64,000 bases of DNA from Kitasatospora cheerisanensis KCTC 2395 (lineage in GTDB: Bacteria > Actinomycetota > Actinomycetes > Streptomycetales > Streptomycetaceae). The position numbers were made by a program, and so were the translations under genes. The notes under the pieces were generated by a model. That model made no database searches. It was not told the origin of the DNA and saw only the letters and a program-made list of their open reading frames with translations. The stretch's first letter is position 1. The number at the start of each line of letters is the position of its first letter. The stretch is from positions 1,984,761-2,048,760 of the forward strand of contig NZ_KK853997.1 of assembly GCF_000696185.1 (NCBI RefSeq), read 5' to 3'. Of this stretch, positions 53,539 through 63,476 are shown in pieces.

Positions 53539-55491
53539 ATGCGGGCCATGCGCCTCAAGGACGTCCGCACCTTCACCCACCGTCAACTCCAGGGCCACAC
53601 CGACCGGTTCCGGACCAGCCGGGCCGGCGAGCCGTTCGCCATGGCCGTCCGGCCGGTGCTGGAGGAGGCCGAGGAGCTGGCCGCCGAGGTGGCCGCCCGC
53701 ACCGCCGATCCGCTCACCCGGGCCGCCGTGTACGTCTGCGTGCTGCTCGAATGCGGTTGGCAGCGCGAGCAGTTGGCCGCCCTCGGCTTCGACGGGCAAC
53801 TGCTGGACGCCGGTGACGCCGCCCGCCGCCACATCAGCCGGATGCGCGGCTTCCCGCCCCGGGCCGTCCGGCGGGCCACCCTGATCCGGGAGTGCCGCGA
53901 GTTCCGCTTCGGCGACGAGCCGAACATCTTCAAGTGGACCGAGGAACTGGCGAAGGAGGCCGCGGGCCGGCCGAACTTCGGCACCGCCGCCACCGTCCGG
54001 CGGCTGCTGGACGACCTGGCGTCCGAGGACGTGGCCGTGTTCTGGTACGCCTTCACCGCCCTCACCACCCTCCGCGTCACCGAGGCGATCGAACCGCTGC
54101 TGGCCGCCCGGGACCGGCTGAGGCGCCAGGAGGGCCTGCTGGAGGAGCTGGCCGAGGAGGCCGAGTGGGCGGCCGTCTCGCTGATGACGCCCGCTCACCT
54201 GCCGCTCGCCCTGCAGGTGTTCACCGGCCCCGGGGTCGAGCTGCTGAGCGGGTGGGTGGCCGACTACCTCCGGCCCTTCGACCACCCCGCCGCCCGCGCC
54301 GCGCTCGAACGCCACGACGCGGCCGTCGAGCGGGCCGACCGCCGGACGCTGGGCGCCTACGCCGCGGACATCCCGATACCCGACGGGCGGGACGGCTTCG
54401 TCCGCTGGCTGATCGACCGGGTCGCCCGCAACCCGTACCAGGGCGACTTCATCACCGCCCTCGGCACCTACGGCGATGCCTCCGCACTGCCCGTGCTGAC
54501 CGCCACCCTGGGCCACGAGCACGGGGCGATGCAGGCCCGCGCGGACCGGGCGATCGGCGCGATCGGCGGACGGGCCGCCCGCCGGGAGGCCGTCCTCACC
54601 GTGCTGCGCGACCCGGACGCCGCGCACCGGCGGGCCGCGTACGCCGCCGGGCGGCTCGGACTCGCCGAGGCCGTCCCGGAGTTGATCGCGATCCTGCGCG
54701 GCGGGGCCCAGGAGGCCTGGCCCGCCGCCGTCGCCGCGCTCACCCGGCTGGGCGCCTCCGAGGCCGTGCCGGCGATCCTCGGCCTGCCGCGGCCCGTCGT
54801 CGGCCCCTCCGTCCGCGGCGGGCGGCACGACCTCCGGCTGCACGCCCTGCGGCGGCTCGGCCCCGGCTCGGCCGAGGAGCTGTCCCAGGTCGAGGACCTG
54901 GCGCTCGCCGCGATCCGCTGGAGCGTCCTGAACGTCCGTGGCGGCGGCGGTACCGCCCTGCGCGACCTCGCCACGGACGTGCTGGCCCGCTGCGACTCCC
55001 CGCGCGCCACCGAACTGGTGGTCCAGACCCTGCTGCACGGCACCGTCCGGCCCGCGCTGGTCCGCCCGCTCGCCGAGCGCGGCGACCCCGCGCTGGTCGA
55101 GGTGATGATCCACCTGGTCGACACCGCGGCCGACCGGACGGTCCGCCGGCTCGCCACCGACGGCATCCTGCGCGCCGCGCACCACCCGGCGGCCGACCTC
55201 GACCGGCTCGACAAGCAGCTGGCCTGGCTGCGGGACGCCACCACCCGCGCCTGGCTCGAACCCCGCCTCCCGGAGCGGCCCGGCCGGCTGGAGCGCCTGG
55301 CGGCGGCCACCCGCGCGCACCCGCCGCGGGTCCGCGCACAGGCCGTCAAGTCGCTGGCGCTGCTCGGCAGTCCGGAGGCGCTGGAGCTGGTCGCCGGACT
55401 CCGCGAGGACCCGAACCGGCACGTCCGGGCCTGCGTCGAAGGGGCACTGCTTCAGCCCCCGGGCGGCCTCAGCGGCGCGGCCCGTACATGA
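53539..55491 (+). CDS. HEAT-repeat protein (650 residues)
   Basis: No signal peptide or membrane helix. The chain is a series of short helical pairs: [80 protein letters not shown] and [20 protein letters not shown], all HEAT-like. The N-terminal 120 residues ([20 protein letters not shown]) are a distinct helical domain. The function is unknown, probably a binding scaffold. ATG at 53539 or 53548. Its stop lies 23 bases inside the convergent YnfA-family gene. Confidence 0.78.
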   Translation: MRAMRLKDVRTFTHRQLQGHTDRFRTSRAGEPFAMAVRPVLEEAEELAAEVAARTADPLTRAAVYVCVLLECGWQREQLAALGFDGQLLDAGDAARRHISRMRGFPPRAVRRATLIRECREFRFGDEPNIFKWTEELAKEAAGRPNFGTAATVRRLLDDLASEDVAVFWYAFTALTTLRVTEAIEPLLAARDRLRRQEGLLEELAEEAEWAAVSLMTPAHLPLALQVFTGPGVELLSGWVADYLRPFDHPAARAALERHDAAVERADRRTLGAYAADIPIPDGRDGFVRWLIDRVARNPYQGDFITALGTYGDASALPVLTATLGHEHGAMQARADRAIGAIGGRAARREAVLTVLRDPDAAHRRAAYAAGRLGLAEAVPELIAILRGGAQEAWPAAVAALTRLGASEAVPAILGLPRPVVGPSVRGGRHDLRLHALRRLGPGSAEELSQVEDLALAAIRWSVLNVRGGGGTALRDLATDVLARCDSPRATELVVQTLLHGTVRPALVRPLAERGDPALVEVMIHLVDTAADRTVRRLATDGILRAAHHPAADLDRLDKQLAWLRDATTRAWLEPRLPERPGRLERLAAATRAHPPRVRAQAVKSLALLGSPEALELVAGLREDPNRHVRACVEGALLQPPGGLSGAART

Positions 55492-55801
55492 TCACGCCGA
55501 CGCCGGCCAGGCAGATCAGCGCGCCCGTCACGTCCCACCGGGTGGGGCGGAAGCCGTCCATCACGACGCCCCACAGCAGCGAGCCCGCGACGAACACGCC
55601 GCCGTACGCGGCCAGCACCCGGCCGAAGTTCGCGTCCGGCTGGAGCGCGGCCGTGAAGCCGTACAGGCCGAGCGCCAGCACGCCGAGGCCGGCCAGCCAC
55701 CACGGGCGGGACTCGCGGACGGACTGCCAGACCAGCCAGCAGCCGCCGATCTCCAGCAGGGCGGCGACGGCGAACAACAGGATCGAACGGGCGGTGCTCA
55801 C
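55469..55801 (-). CDS. YnfA-family small membrane protein
   Basis: 110 residues, four predicted helices: [59 protein letters not shown] and [14 protein letters not shown]. The EIGGCWLVW and [20 protein letters not shown] segments are diagnostic of the YnfA (UPF0060) family, small-multidrug-resistance-like dimers. The role is poorly known. Its 3' end overlaps the convergent HEAT-repeat gene by 23 bases. Confidence 0.9.
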   Translation of the reverse strand: MSTARSILLFAVAALLEIGGCWLVWQSVRESRPWWLAGLGVLALGLYGFTAALQPDANFGRVLAAYGGVFVAGSLLWGVVMDGFRPTRWDVTGALICLAGVGVIMYGPRR

Positions 55802-55908
55802 CGCCCCACCCTAGGCGCTCACCGCCCCTCCACCGGACCGCGGCGCCGCACCCCGGACGGCGGCGCCCCGGGCCCGACAGCACCGGGTCCGGGGCGCCGA
55901 CCGCGGCC

Positions 55909-57531
55909 TCAGTGGCCGTGCTCGCTGCGGCCCGCGCGGCGGGTGATCGAGTAGTGGTCGATCCGGGTGCCGTCCTCGGCGAGCGCGGTGACCTTCATGG
56001 TGCTGGTCGCGCCGCGGTGCGCCGGGGTGACGTCCACCTTGATGAAGGAGTAGCCGGTGTAGCGGACCCGCGACCACTGCACGGTCTCCGCGACCTTCAC
56101 GCTGCCCTTGTCGAAGTGGTAGGTGACCACCTCGTCCTGGTGGTTCTCGTGGCCCTCGTAGGTGTCGGGCGCGTCGAAGGAGTACAGGCTGCGGCCCGCC
56201 GCACCGGCGGTCACGTACACCACGCCGTCCTTGGACGGGTCGATGCTGGCGCCGGCCGGCACCGCCTTGCTGACCTTGTTGCCGAGGATCGCGTCGGTGC
56301 GCTCGTACACGTGGTTGTGGCCGTTGATGACCAGGTCCACCCGGTACTTCTCGAACAGCGGCACCCAGGCGTCCCGCACGCCGCCGTCGGAGGCGTGCTG
56401 GTGGGTGGTGGAGAAGGCGCAGTGGTGGAAGAAGACCACCACGAAGTCGATCGCCTCGTCCGCGCGCAGCTCGCGCAGCTTGCGCTCCAGCCACTCGGTC
56501 TGCCGGCCCGCGGTGATGCCCAGGTTGGCCGGGATCTCGTAGGACACGTCGTTGGCGTCCAGCGAGACGACGCCCACGTTGCCGTAGGTGAAGGAGTAGA
56601 CGCCGGGCGCCTTGCGCGGGTCCGGGCCGTTGGTCGGCAGGGTGAAGCGGGCGTCGTCGCCGCCGTACCCGTTGTGCGAGTACCAGGCCTCCATGTCGTG
56701 GTTGCCGTAGGAGACCATCCACGGGACCTTCGCCGCCACCGTCTCGGTCTGCGCCAGGAACGCGTCCCAGGTCAGCGCGTTGAACGCGACCTTGTCGCTG
56801 TCCAGGCCCTGGCCCATCGGGTCGGCGTAGCAGATGTCGCCGGCGTGCAGGTGGAACACCGGCTGCTGGGCCAGGATGACGTGGTCGTTGCCGGCCGCGT
56901 GCGTGGAGACGCCCTGGTCGCCGAAGGCGGTGAAGGTGAACGGCTCGAACGGCCGGTTGTGCCTGCCGTTGCGGGACGGCGCGGTGGTGAAGGTCTGCAG
57001 GGTGGAGATCGCCTGCTGCGAGGCCGGGTCGAAGCCGTCGTGGCCGACGCCGTAGTAGTAGGTGGTGCCGGGCTGAAGGTGGTTCAGCTCCACGTGCAGG
57101 TAGTACTGGTCGACCGGGGTGCCGGTCGGGGTCAGCGCGGGGGTGTGCAGCGCCCGGACCTCGGCCTCGATCTTGTGGCTGAGCTCCCACGGGTGGCGGC
57201 CGAAGCGCAGGAAGGGCTTCTTCACCGGGGCCGGCACCTGCCAGGACACCCGCATCTGGGTGTCGGCCTCGGCGCCGAACTGCAGGTGGCGGCCGACCGG
57301 GGCGACCAGCGAGCCGGTCACCGCGTCCGTCGGGCTGCCCTTCGGCGCGGCCGGGTCGGCGAACGCCGTGCCGGAGCCCAGCGCCCCGCCGACGGCCAGC
57401 GCGCCGACCGTCACCGCGCTGGAGCGCAGCAGGGTGCGGCGGGAGAGCTTGCTGCGCAGGTACTCGTGCTGCTCCGCCATGTTCATGCGGGCGGCCAGCT
57501 GGGCGGGCACGCCCATGTTGGGGATATCCAT
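55909..57531 (-). CDS. Secreted Tat-dependent metallophosphoesterase (purple acid phosphatase-like)
   Basis: 540 residues. A twin-arginine signal is at residues 30-60 (SRRTLLRSSAVTVGALAVGG). Residues 80-190 form an N-terminal fibronectin-like domain (DQYYLHVELNHLQPGTTYYY). The catalytic metallophosphoesterase core has FTAFGDQG, HAGDICYADP, SYGNHDME, FFHHCAFS and NGHNHVYERTD, the five metal-binding blocks of purple acid phosphatases. It probably hydrolyses phosphomonoesters or nucleotides outside the cell. The ATG at 57531 has no clear ribosome site; internal ATG at 57486 is an alternative. Confidence 0.88.
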   Translation of the reverse strand: MDIPNMGVPAQLAARMNMAEQHEYLRSKLSRRTLLRSSAVTVGALAVGGALGSGTAFADPAAPKGSPTDAVTGSLVAPVGRHLQFGAEADTQMRVSWQVPAPVKKPFLRFGRHPWELSHKIEAEVRALHTPALTPTGTPVDQYYLHVELNHLQPGTTYYYGVGHDGFDPASQQAISTLQTFTTAPSRNGRHNRPFEPFTFTAFGDQGVSTHAAGNDHVILAQQPVFHLHAGDICYADPMGQGLDSDKVAFNALTWDAFLAQTETVAAKVPWMVSYGNHDMEAWYSHNGYGGDDARFTLPTNGPDPRKAPGVYSFTYGNVGVVSLDANDVSYEIPANLGITAGRQTEWLERKLRELRADEAIDFVVVFFHHCAFSTTHQHASDGGVRDAWVPLFEKYRVDLVINGHNHVYERTDAILGNKVSKAVPAGASIDPSKDGVVYVTAGAAGRSLYSFDAPDTYEGHENHQDEVVTYHFDKGSVKVAETVQWSRVRYTGYSFIKVDVTPAHRGATSTMKVTALAEDGTRIDHYSITRRAGRSEHGH

Positions 57532-57696
57532 GCGCGGGAGACTGTCAGCGGCCGATGGCCGCCGACCGGATGCCCGGTGAACGAGCGTCATCGCGTCGGT
57601 CTGGGCGAGCACATGATCCGACCATGGGATGGTAAAGCCGCCGACGCGGGAGGCCGGGCGGCCCGATCATGACGCGCCGTCAGCCGTCGCCGCTGG

Positions 57697-58494
57697 TCAC
57701 AGCCGCTCCCCGGGCACCGCGAGGAACGCCTCCCGCAGCCGCGCCACCCCCGCCGCGTCCGCCGCCCGGACGTCGAACGACCGGCCGTCCACCGCCGTGA
57801 CCGTCCGCACGCCGGTGGTCGCATTGGTCGCGAACACGGCGTCCACGCCCGCCAGTTCCGGGCCCACCCGGTCCTCGCCGCCGCCGCAGGCCGCGCGCAC
57901 CAGGGTCATCGCGGTGCCCCTCAGGTACTCCCCCCGCGGCCACACCGGCTCGCCGCCGCGCAGGAACCCGACGTTCCAGGTCGCGCCCTCGGTCAGGCCG
58001 CCGTCCCCGTCCACGAACAGCGCGTCGTCGAAGCCGGCCCGCTGCGCGAGCCGCCGCTGCCGGAGCACCCCGAACAGCGCCACGCTCTTCACCTGCGGCA
58101 GCTCCCGCCGGTGCCGCGCCGTCCGCACCCGCAGCGGCCCCGCGGGGCCGGCGCCCGCCGGACGGGCCGTCACCAGCACCCGCGGCTCGGCCGGGCCGCC
58201 GATGCTCCCCAGGTCGATCGCCGGGTCGAACAGCGTCACCCGCAGCACGGCCGCGCCCCGCGCCGGGGCCATCCGCCGGGCGAAGTCCCGCACCCGGTCC
58301 CGGTCCGGCCGCACCCCGAACAGCACCTCGCAGTCCCGCTCCAGCCGCTCCAGGTGCAGCCCCAGCCCGCGCACCCGGCCGTCCTCCACCACCATCGTGG
58401 TGAAGTGCCCGTAATTGGTCAGCGCCAGGGCCTGCCACTCCCCGTCCGTCACCGCCCGCCCGTCCAGCTCCGCCACCACGACTCCTTCGTTCAC
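57697..58494 (-). CDS. Class IV aminotransferase (4-amino-4-deoxychorismate lyase-like)
   Basis: 265 residues, PLP fold type IV. The Schiff-base Lys is in PQVKSVALF (residue about 140), followed by FDDALFVDGDGGLTEGATWN, the conserved Glu-Gly-x-x-xN stretch. NYGHFTTMVVEDGRVRGLGL is the N-terminal active-site lid, and ATNATTGVRTV lies near the end. It could be aminodeoxychorismate lyase (pabC) or a D-amino-acid or branched-chain transaminase. The GTG at 58494 is provisional; a later GTG has the better spacing from GGAG. Confidence 0.82.
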   Translation of the reverse strand: MNEGVVVAELDGRAVTDGEWQALALTNYGHFTTMVVEDGRVRGLGLHLERLERDCEVLFGVRPDRDRVRDFARRMAPARGAAVLRVTLFDPAIDLGSIGGPAEPRVLVTARPAGAGPAGPLRVRTARHRRELPQVKSVALFGVLRQRRLAQRAGFDDALFVDGDGGLTEGATWNVGFLRGGEPVWPRGEYLRGTAMTLVRAACGGGEDRVGPELAGVDAVFATNATTGVRTVTAVDGRSFDVRAADAAGVARLREAFLAVPGERL

Positions 58495-58597
58495 ACCCCC
58501 ATTCTCCGTGGTCGCACCCGTCCCACCCGCACCACCTGCCCCACGGGTCGCGGAAATCCCGGTGCGGGGCGCGCGCGGCCGCGGATAGGTTCGCGGC

Positions 58598-59098
58598 ATG
58601 ACCGAACCCGAGACCCAGCGCCGTCCCGTCCCCTTCGACGACGGCGGCGAACTCGACACCGCCCTGGCCTTCCTGTCCTTCGCCCGGGAGTGCGTGCTGA
58701 AGAAGACCGACGGGCTGACGGAGGAACAGCTGCGCCGCGTCCTGGTCGACACCGGCACCAACCTGCTCGGCCTGGTCCAGCACCTGACCGCCGCCGAACG
58801 CTACTGGTTCGGCCACCACGTGGCGGGCCGCGAGGAGGACGCGGACGTCGACTTCGACATGGCCGTCCCGTCCGACGTCACCGCCGAGCAGGTCCTCGCC
58901 GCCTACCGCGCCGCGATCACCGCCAGCGACGCCGCCCTCCGCACCTCCCCCGACCTCTCCCGCCCCGTCGCCGTCCCCGTCCGCGACCAGCCGCTCTCCG
59001 TCCGCTGGGTGGTCGCCCACATGACCAGCGAGACCGCCCGCCACGCCGGCCACGCCGACATCCTCCGCGAACAGATCGACGGCGCCACCGGCCGCTGA
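58598..59098 (+). CDS. DinB/DUF664-family protein
   Basis: 166 residues, four-helix bundle of the DinB/YfiT type. The metal-binding His residues lie in VQHLTAAERYWFGHHVAG and near MTSETARHAGHADILREQID, the usual three-His arrangement. Many family members are mycothiol- or bacillithiol-dependent S-transferases. TAGGTT at 58586-58591 is six bases before the ATG, so the message is probably leaderless. Confidence 0.85.
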   Translation: MTEPETQRRPVPFDDGGELDTALAFLSFARECVLKKTDGLTEEQLRRVLVDTGTNLLGLVQHLTAAERYWFGHHVAGREEDADVDFDMAVPSDVTAEQVLAAYRAAITASDAALRTSPDLSRPVAVPVRDQPLSVRWVVAHMTSETARHAGHADILREQIDGATGR

Positions 59099-59111
59099 CG
59101 GCCCGTCAGGG

Positions 59112-60770
59112 CTACGCCGTGGCTTCCGCGGCTGCGCGGCCGGCGGTGCGGCCGGTGAAGAGGCAGCCGCCGAGGAAGGTGCCTTCGAGGGAGCGGTAGC
59201 CGTGGATGCCGCCGCCGCCGAAGCCGGCGGCTTCGCCGGCGGCGTAGAGGCCGTCGAGGACGGTGCCGTCGGGGCGGAGGGCGCGGGCGTGGAGGTCGGT
59301 GTGGAGGCCGCCGAGGGACTTGCGGGTGAGGATGTGCAGCCGGACGGCTATCAGGGGTCCGGCCGCCGGGTCGAGCAGGCGGTGCGGGGTGGCGGTGCGG
59401 ATCAGCTTGTCGCCGAGGTAGCGCCGGGCCCCGTGGATCGCGGTGACCTGGAGGTCCTTGCCGAAGGGGTTGGCGATCTCCCGGTCCCGGGCCTCCATCT
59501 CGCGGCGCAGCGCCGCCACGTCGATCGCGGGCGCGCCGTTCTGACGCTCGTTCATGCCGCGGACGAGTTCCTCGACGGTGGAGGCGACCACGAAGTCCGC
59601 GCCGTGCCGCTTGAAGGCTTCGACGGGCCCGGGGGCGCCGGGCAGCGCCCGGCCGAGGACCTGGCGGACCGAACGCCCCGTCAGGTCGGGGTTCTGCTCG
59701 GAGCCGGAGAGTGCGAACTCCTTCTCGATGATCTTCTGGGTGAGCACGAACCAAGTGTGCTGGTGCCCGGTGCGCATGATGTGGTCGAGGGTGCCGAGGG
59801 TGTCGAAGCCGGGGAACAGCGGGACGGGGAGCCGGGCTCCGGTGGCGTCGAGCCAGAGCGAGGACGGGCCGGGCAGGATGCGGATGCCGTGCCGGGCCCA
59901 GACCGGGTTCCAGTTCTCGATGCCCTCGGTGTAGTGCCACATCCGGTCGCCGTTGACGAGTCCGGCTCCGGCGGCGGAGGCGACGTCCAGCATCAGGCCG
60001 TCGACGTGCGCGGGGACGCCGGAGAGCATCCGGGCGGGCGGGGTGCCGAGCCGTTCGGGCCAGGCGGCGCGGACCTTCTCGTGGTTGCCGCCGATGCCGC
60101 CGGAGGCGACGATCACGGCCTGGGCGCGGAGTTCGAAGTGCCCGGCGACCTCGCGGGAGCTGGGCTCGCCGCGCGGCACGGCGGACGGCGCGAGGACCTC
60201 GCCGGTGACGGTGTCGATCGAACCGCCGCTCGCGGCCAGCCCGGTGACGCGGTGTCGGAAGCGGAGGGTGACCCGGCCGGCCCGGACGGCGTCGCGGACC
60301 CGGCGGGCGAAGGGTTCGACCAGGCCGGGCCCGGTGCCCCAGGTGATGTGGAAGCGCGGGACGGAGTTGCCGGGCCCGGTGGCGAGCAGTCCGCCGCGTT
60401 CGGCCCAGCCGACCACGGGGAACAGCCGGACGCCCATGCCGCGCAGCCAGGCCCGCTTCTCGCCGGCCGCGAAGTCGACGTACGCCTCGGCCCAGCGGCG
60501 CGCCCAGGCGTCCTCGTCGCGGTCGAAGCCGGCGGTGCCGAGCCAGTCCTGCCAGGCGAGTTCGCGGGAGTCGCGGATCCGCATCCGGCGCTGCTCGGGC
60601 GAGTCGACCAGGAAGAGCCCGCCGAAGGACCAGTGCGCCTGGCCGCCGAGCGACCCGGCGGGTTCTTGGTCGAGCAGGACGACGCGCCGTCCGGCGTCGG
60701 CGAGTTCGGCGGTGGCGGCCAGGCCCGCGAGGCCGGCTCCGATCACGATGACGTCGGCGTCGAGGGCCAT
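59112..60770 (-). CDS. FAD-binding dehydrogenase of the FrdA/KstD type
   Basis: 552 residues. The N-terminal dinucleotide fold is DVIVIGAGLAGLAATAELAD (GxGxxG), with a Glu/Asp at the end of the second strand (VVLLDQEPAGSLGGQAHWSF). The second FAD contact near the C-terminus is GLYAAGEAAGFGGGGIHGYR followed by LEGTFLGGCLFTGRTAGRAA. The central part is a substrate-capping domain of the succinate dehydrogenase/3-ketosteroid dehydrogenase superfamily. The substrate is unknown. ATG at 60770. It converges with the DinB gene. Confidence 0.88.
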   Translation of the reverse strand: MALDADVIVIGAGLAGLAATAELADAGRRVVLLDQEPAGSLGGQAHWSFGGLFLVDSPEQRRMRIRDSRELAWQDWLGTAGFDRDEDAWARRWAEAYVDFAAGEKRAWLRGMGVRLFPVVGWAERGGLLATGPGNSVPRFHITWGTGPGLVEPFARRVRDAVRAGRVTLRFRHRVTGLAASGGSIDTVTGEVLAPSAVPRGEPSSREVAGHFELRAQAVIVASGGIGGNHEKVRAAWPERLGTPPARMLSGVPAHVDGLMLDVASAAGAGLVNGDRMWHYTEGIENWNPVWARHGIRILPGPSSLWLDATGARLPVPLFPGFDTLGTLDHIMRTGHQHTWFVLTQKIIEKEFALSGSEQNPDLTGRSVRQVLGRALPGAPGPVEAFKRHGADFVVASTVEELVRGMNERQNGAPAIDVAALRREMEARDREIANPFGKDLQVTAIHGARRYLGDKLIRTATPHRLLDPAAGPLIAVRLHILTRKSLGGLHTDLHARALRPDGTVLDGLYAAGEAAGFGGGGIHGYRSLEGTFLGGCLFTGRTAGRAAAEATA

Positions 60771-60851
60771 CAAGGGTCCTTCCGGGGGCGCAGGTTCGAG
60801 CCCCGATCCTGCGGCCAACGGGCCACCGGGTCAACCCATCGGTAACAACGG

Positions 60852-60887
60852 GAGCCCCCGCCCCGCCCGGAGGCGGAACGGGGGCTC
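60852..60887 (-). terminator. Hairpin downstream of the nuclease gene
   Basis: GAGCCCCCG (60852-60860) pairs with CGGGGGCTC (60879-60887), with an inner GCCC/GGGC-type stem possible. It lies 17 bases beyond the stop of the gene at 60904-63348. Confidence 0.6.
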
Positions 60888-60903
60888 ACCGGGAAGGCGG
60901 CCG

Positions 60904-63348
60904 TCACGGCTTGACGCGGACCACCTGCGGGTCGTGGTCGGAGGCCTGCGCGGCGAACTCGCTGTTGATGTGCACCACGTCGTAGCGGACGTGCTGCTGC
61001 TTGAACGCGGGGCTGACCAGGATGTGGTCGAGCACCTGCGAGTTGCCCTGGTAGACGTACGAGTAGCGCTCGCTCTCGGGCAGTTCGTTCACCAGGTCGC
61101 GGAGCACGCCGTCCTTGGTGAGGGTCTGCAGCGCGGGCGAGAACTGGTAGTCGTTGAAGTCGCCGAGCGAGACGACGCGGGCGCCCGGGTCGGCGGCGAG
61201 CAGCTTGGCCACGAAGGCCTGCTCGACGGCGGCCTGCTTGCCGCGCTGCACCTCGGAGCTGCGGGTCGGGGCCTGGAAGCGGCTGTCGATGCCCTGGTCG
61301 CCGCCCTTGCTGTTGAAGTGGTTGGCGATCACGAAGACCGGCTTGTTGTGGAAGCTGAACTGGCCGATCAGCGGCTTGCGGCTGGTGTTCCAGGCCTCGT
61401 CCGCCGGGGCGATCCGGCCGGGCGAGGCGGTCAGCGAGGTGCGCTTGCCGGTGCCGGTGACGTCGACGGCGGTGGTGGAGTCGCCGCCGGGGATGTCGGT
61501 GAAGGACACCCGGTCGGGGTTGAACAGGAAGACCTGGCGGATGTTGCCGCCGGGCTCGCCGCCGTCCTTGCCGTCCACCGGGTCGACGGAGCGCCAGTCG
61601 TAGGCGGGGCCGCCGGCGGCCTTGATCGCGTCGATGAAGGTCCGGACGGTGACCGAGGCGTCCACGGTGCCGTCGTTGACGGCGCCGTTGTTGTCCTGGA
61701 TCTCCTCCAGGGCGATGATGTCGGGCGAGCGCAGGTTGGTGACCACGGCCTGGGCGAGCTCGGCGAACTTGGCGGGGCCGTCGCTCGGGTCGAGGTTCTC
61801 CACGTTGTAGGTGGCGATGGAGAGTTCGCTGGGCAGCGCCCGGTCGGCGACCTCGCGCTGGAGGCCGTTGTCCTTGACCGCGCCGACGGTGTTCGCGGCG
61901 ATGGTGTAGCCGCCGAACTGGTTGTAGTCGAGCGGGCCGGCGGTCGAACCGGTCAGCTCGTCGCCGACGTTGGCGACCGGGAACGGCTGCTGGGTCAGCG
62001 GCGGCAGCGACTGGATCATGATCCGGCCGGTGTTCGGCTTGTCGTAGCCGAGGTAGACGACGCCGCCGCGGCCGGTCCGCGGGTCGGCCGAACTGGCGTC
62101 CACCCACAGCTCGTTGTACTTGTCGGTGGCCTGCACCACGGGCACGTCGCGGACCTCGACGTTCATGCCCTCCAGCGACTCGTACAGGTCGAGGGCGTAC
62201 GCCGACGGGTTCAGCGGCAGGTTGTCGATCGAGCCGCCGGCGTTGTCCGGCGCGTACGCGGCGGGGATGTTGGCGGCGTCCAGCACCACGGCGGCGGGGA
62301 CGGCGTTGTCCGAGGACAGCACGGTGGTCTTCGGACCGGTCAGCTCGGTGACCGACTGGGAGCCGCCCGAGCTGTTCGGGTAGTACTCGCTGACCTTGGC
62401 GGTGACCAGCACCGAGTCGCCGACCTTGACGGTCGGGGCGGCGGAGCCGGTGTAGACGAACACGGCCTCGCTGGTGGCCGGGTTGGCGTCCGGGTTCGGG
62501 TCCTGGATCCAGAAGCCCTTGGTGCCGTAGCCGCGCACGCCGGTGACGATGCCGGGCACGTTGGTGACGGTCTTGGTGTTCAGCGGCGAGATCCGGGTGG
62601 TGCCCTGGATGTCGTGGATGCGCACGTCGCCGGGGACGGGCGGGGTGGTGCCGCCGTCGCCGCCGCCGGGGGTGCCGCCGCCGGTGCCCGCGCCCTTGGA
62701 GTTGACCGGGGTCGGGTCGCCGGCGGTGAAGTCCTTGGCGTTGTCGTCGGTGTCGGCGAGCGAGGAACCGCGCGCCACCGAGGCGGTGTTGGAGGCGCCG
62801 GCGGCCGGGCCGCTGCCCTCGCGGACCACGGCGGAGCCGAAGCCGAGCAGGTCGACGATCCGCGGGTCGGCGGCGCAGTCGGCGGCGGTCTTGCAGCTCA
62901 GCGCGGCGGTGCCGTTGACCAGCGCGACGGTGCCGGAGGTGGCGGACAGCGCGAGGCTGCCGCTGGCGTCGGCGGCCGGGAGGTCCGCGGTGCCGCCGGC
63001 ACCCGGGGCCTCGGCGACCAGGTAGCGGCCGCCGGCCGGGATCGAGCCGGTCAGCGGGGTGACGCCCCACTGGCTGGAGGCGCTGGGGCTGCCGGGCAGG
63101 TACTGCACGCTGTAGCCGGACAGGCCGAAGGCGGCGCCGGTCGGGTTGCCGAGCTCGATGAAGTCGTTCTTCAGCGTGGCACCGGAGTTGCCGCCGCCGC
63201 CGTACACCTCGGCGATCACCGCTCCGGTGGACGGCGCGGCGAACGCGCCCGGCAGCGGGACGAGGACCAGGGACGCGGCGACCGCGGCCGGCGCGGTGAC
63301 GCGCAGCAGGGTGCGGCGGGAGCGGCGGGCGGGGGTGGGGCTGGGCAC
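60904..63348 (-). CDS. Secreted ExeM/NucH-type extracellular endonuclease
   Basis: 814 residues from the GTG at 63348, which has GAAGGAG about ten bases upstream. A signal peptide (RRSRRTLLRVTAPAAVAASL through AFA) leads to a lamin-tail-like domain (residues 35-150, AEVYGGGGNSGATLKNDFIE). Next is a glycine/proline linker and an OB-fold region (residues 210-480, IHDIQGTTRISPLNTKTVTN). The last 310 residues are an endonuclease/exonuclease/phosphatase domain: SIATYNVENLDP, IIALEEIQDN, FVIANHFNSKGGDQG, VVSLGDFNDYQFSP, DHILVSPAFK and ASDHDPQVVRV. These are the catalytic Asn, Glu, His and Asp residues. It degrades extracellular DNA. An ATG at 63378 is the alternative start. Confidence 0.9.
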   Translation of the reverse strand: MPSPTPARRSRRTLLRVTAPAAVAASLVLVPLPGAFAAPSTGAVIAEVYGGGGNSGATLKNDFIELGNPTGAAFGLSGYSVQYLPGSPSASSQWGVTPLTGSIPAGGRYLVAEAPGAGGTADLPAADASGSLALSATSGTVALVNGTAALSCKTAADCAADPRIVDLLGFGSAVVREGSGPAAGASNTASVARGSSLADTDDNAKDFTAGDPTPVNSKGAGTGGGTPGGGDGGTTPPVPGDVRIHDIQGTTRISPLNTKTVTNVPGIVTGVRGYGTKGFWIQDPNPDANPATSEAVFVYTGSAAPTVKVGDSVLVTAKVSEYYPNSSGGSQSVTELTGPKTTVLSSDNAVPAAVVLDAANIPAAYAPDNAGGSIDNLPLNPSAYALDLYESLEGMNVEVRDVPVVQATDKYNELWVDASSADPRTGRGGVVYLGYDKPNTGRIMIQSLPPLTQQPFPVANVGDELTGSTAGPLDYNQFGGYTIAANTVGAVKDNGLQREVADRALPSELSIATYNVENLDPSDGPAKFAELAQAVVTNLRSPDIIALEEIQDNNGAVNDGTVDASVTVRTFIDAIKAAGGPAYDWRSVDPVDGKDGGEPGGNIRQVFLFNPDRVSFTDIPGGDSTTAVDVTGTGKRTSLTASPGRIAPADEAWNTSRKPLIGQFSFHNKPVFVIANHFNSKGGDQGIDSRFQAPTRSSEVQRGKQAAVEQAFVAKLLAADPGARVVSLGDFNDYQFSPALQTLTKDGVLRDLVNELPESERYSYVYQGNSQVLDHILVSPAFKQQHVRYDVVHINSEFAAQASDHDPQVVRVKP

Positions 63349-63476
63349 CGTTGCGGGGCTCCTTCGTGGCAGGACCATGGCCCGGTCGCCGTCGTGGGGC
63401 GCCGGGTGGCGTTGAGGGTTCGTCAGAAGGCTGGCTGCCAGGGCCGCTCCGGTCCACCGGACGGGCCCTGGATGGC

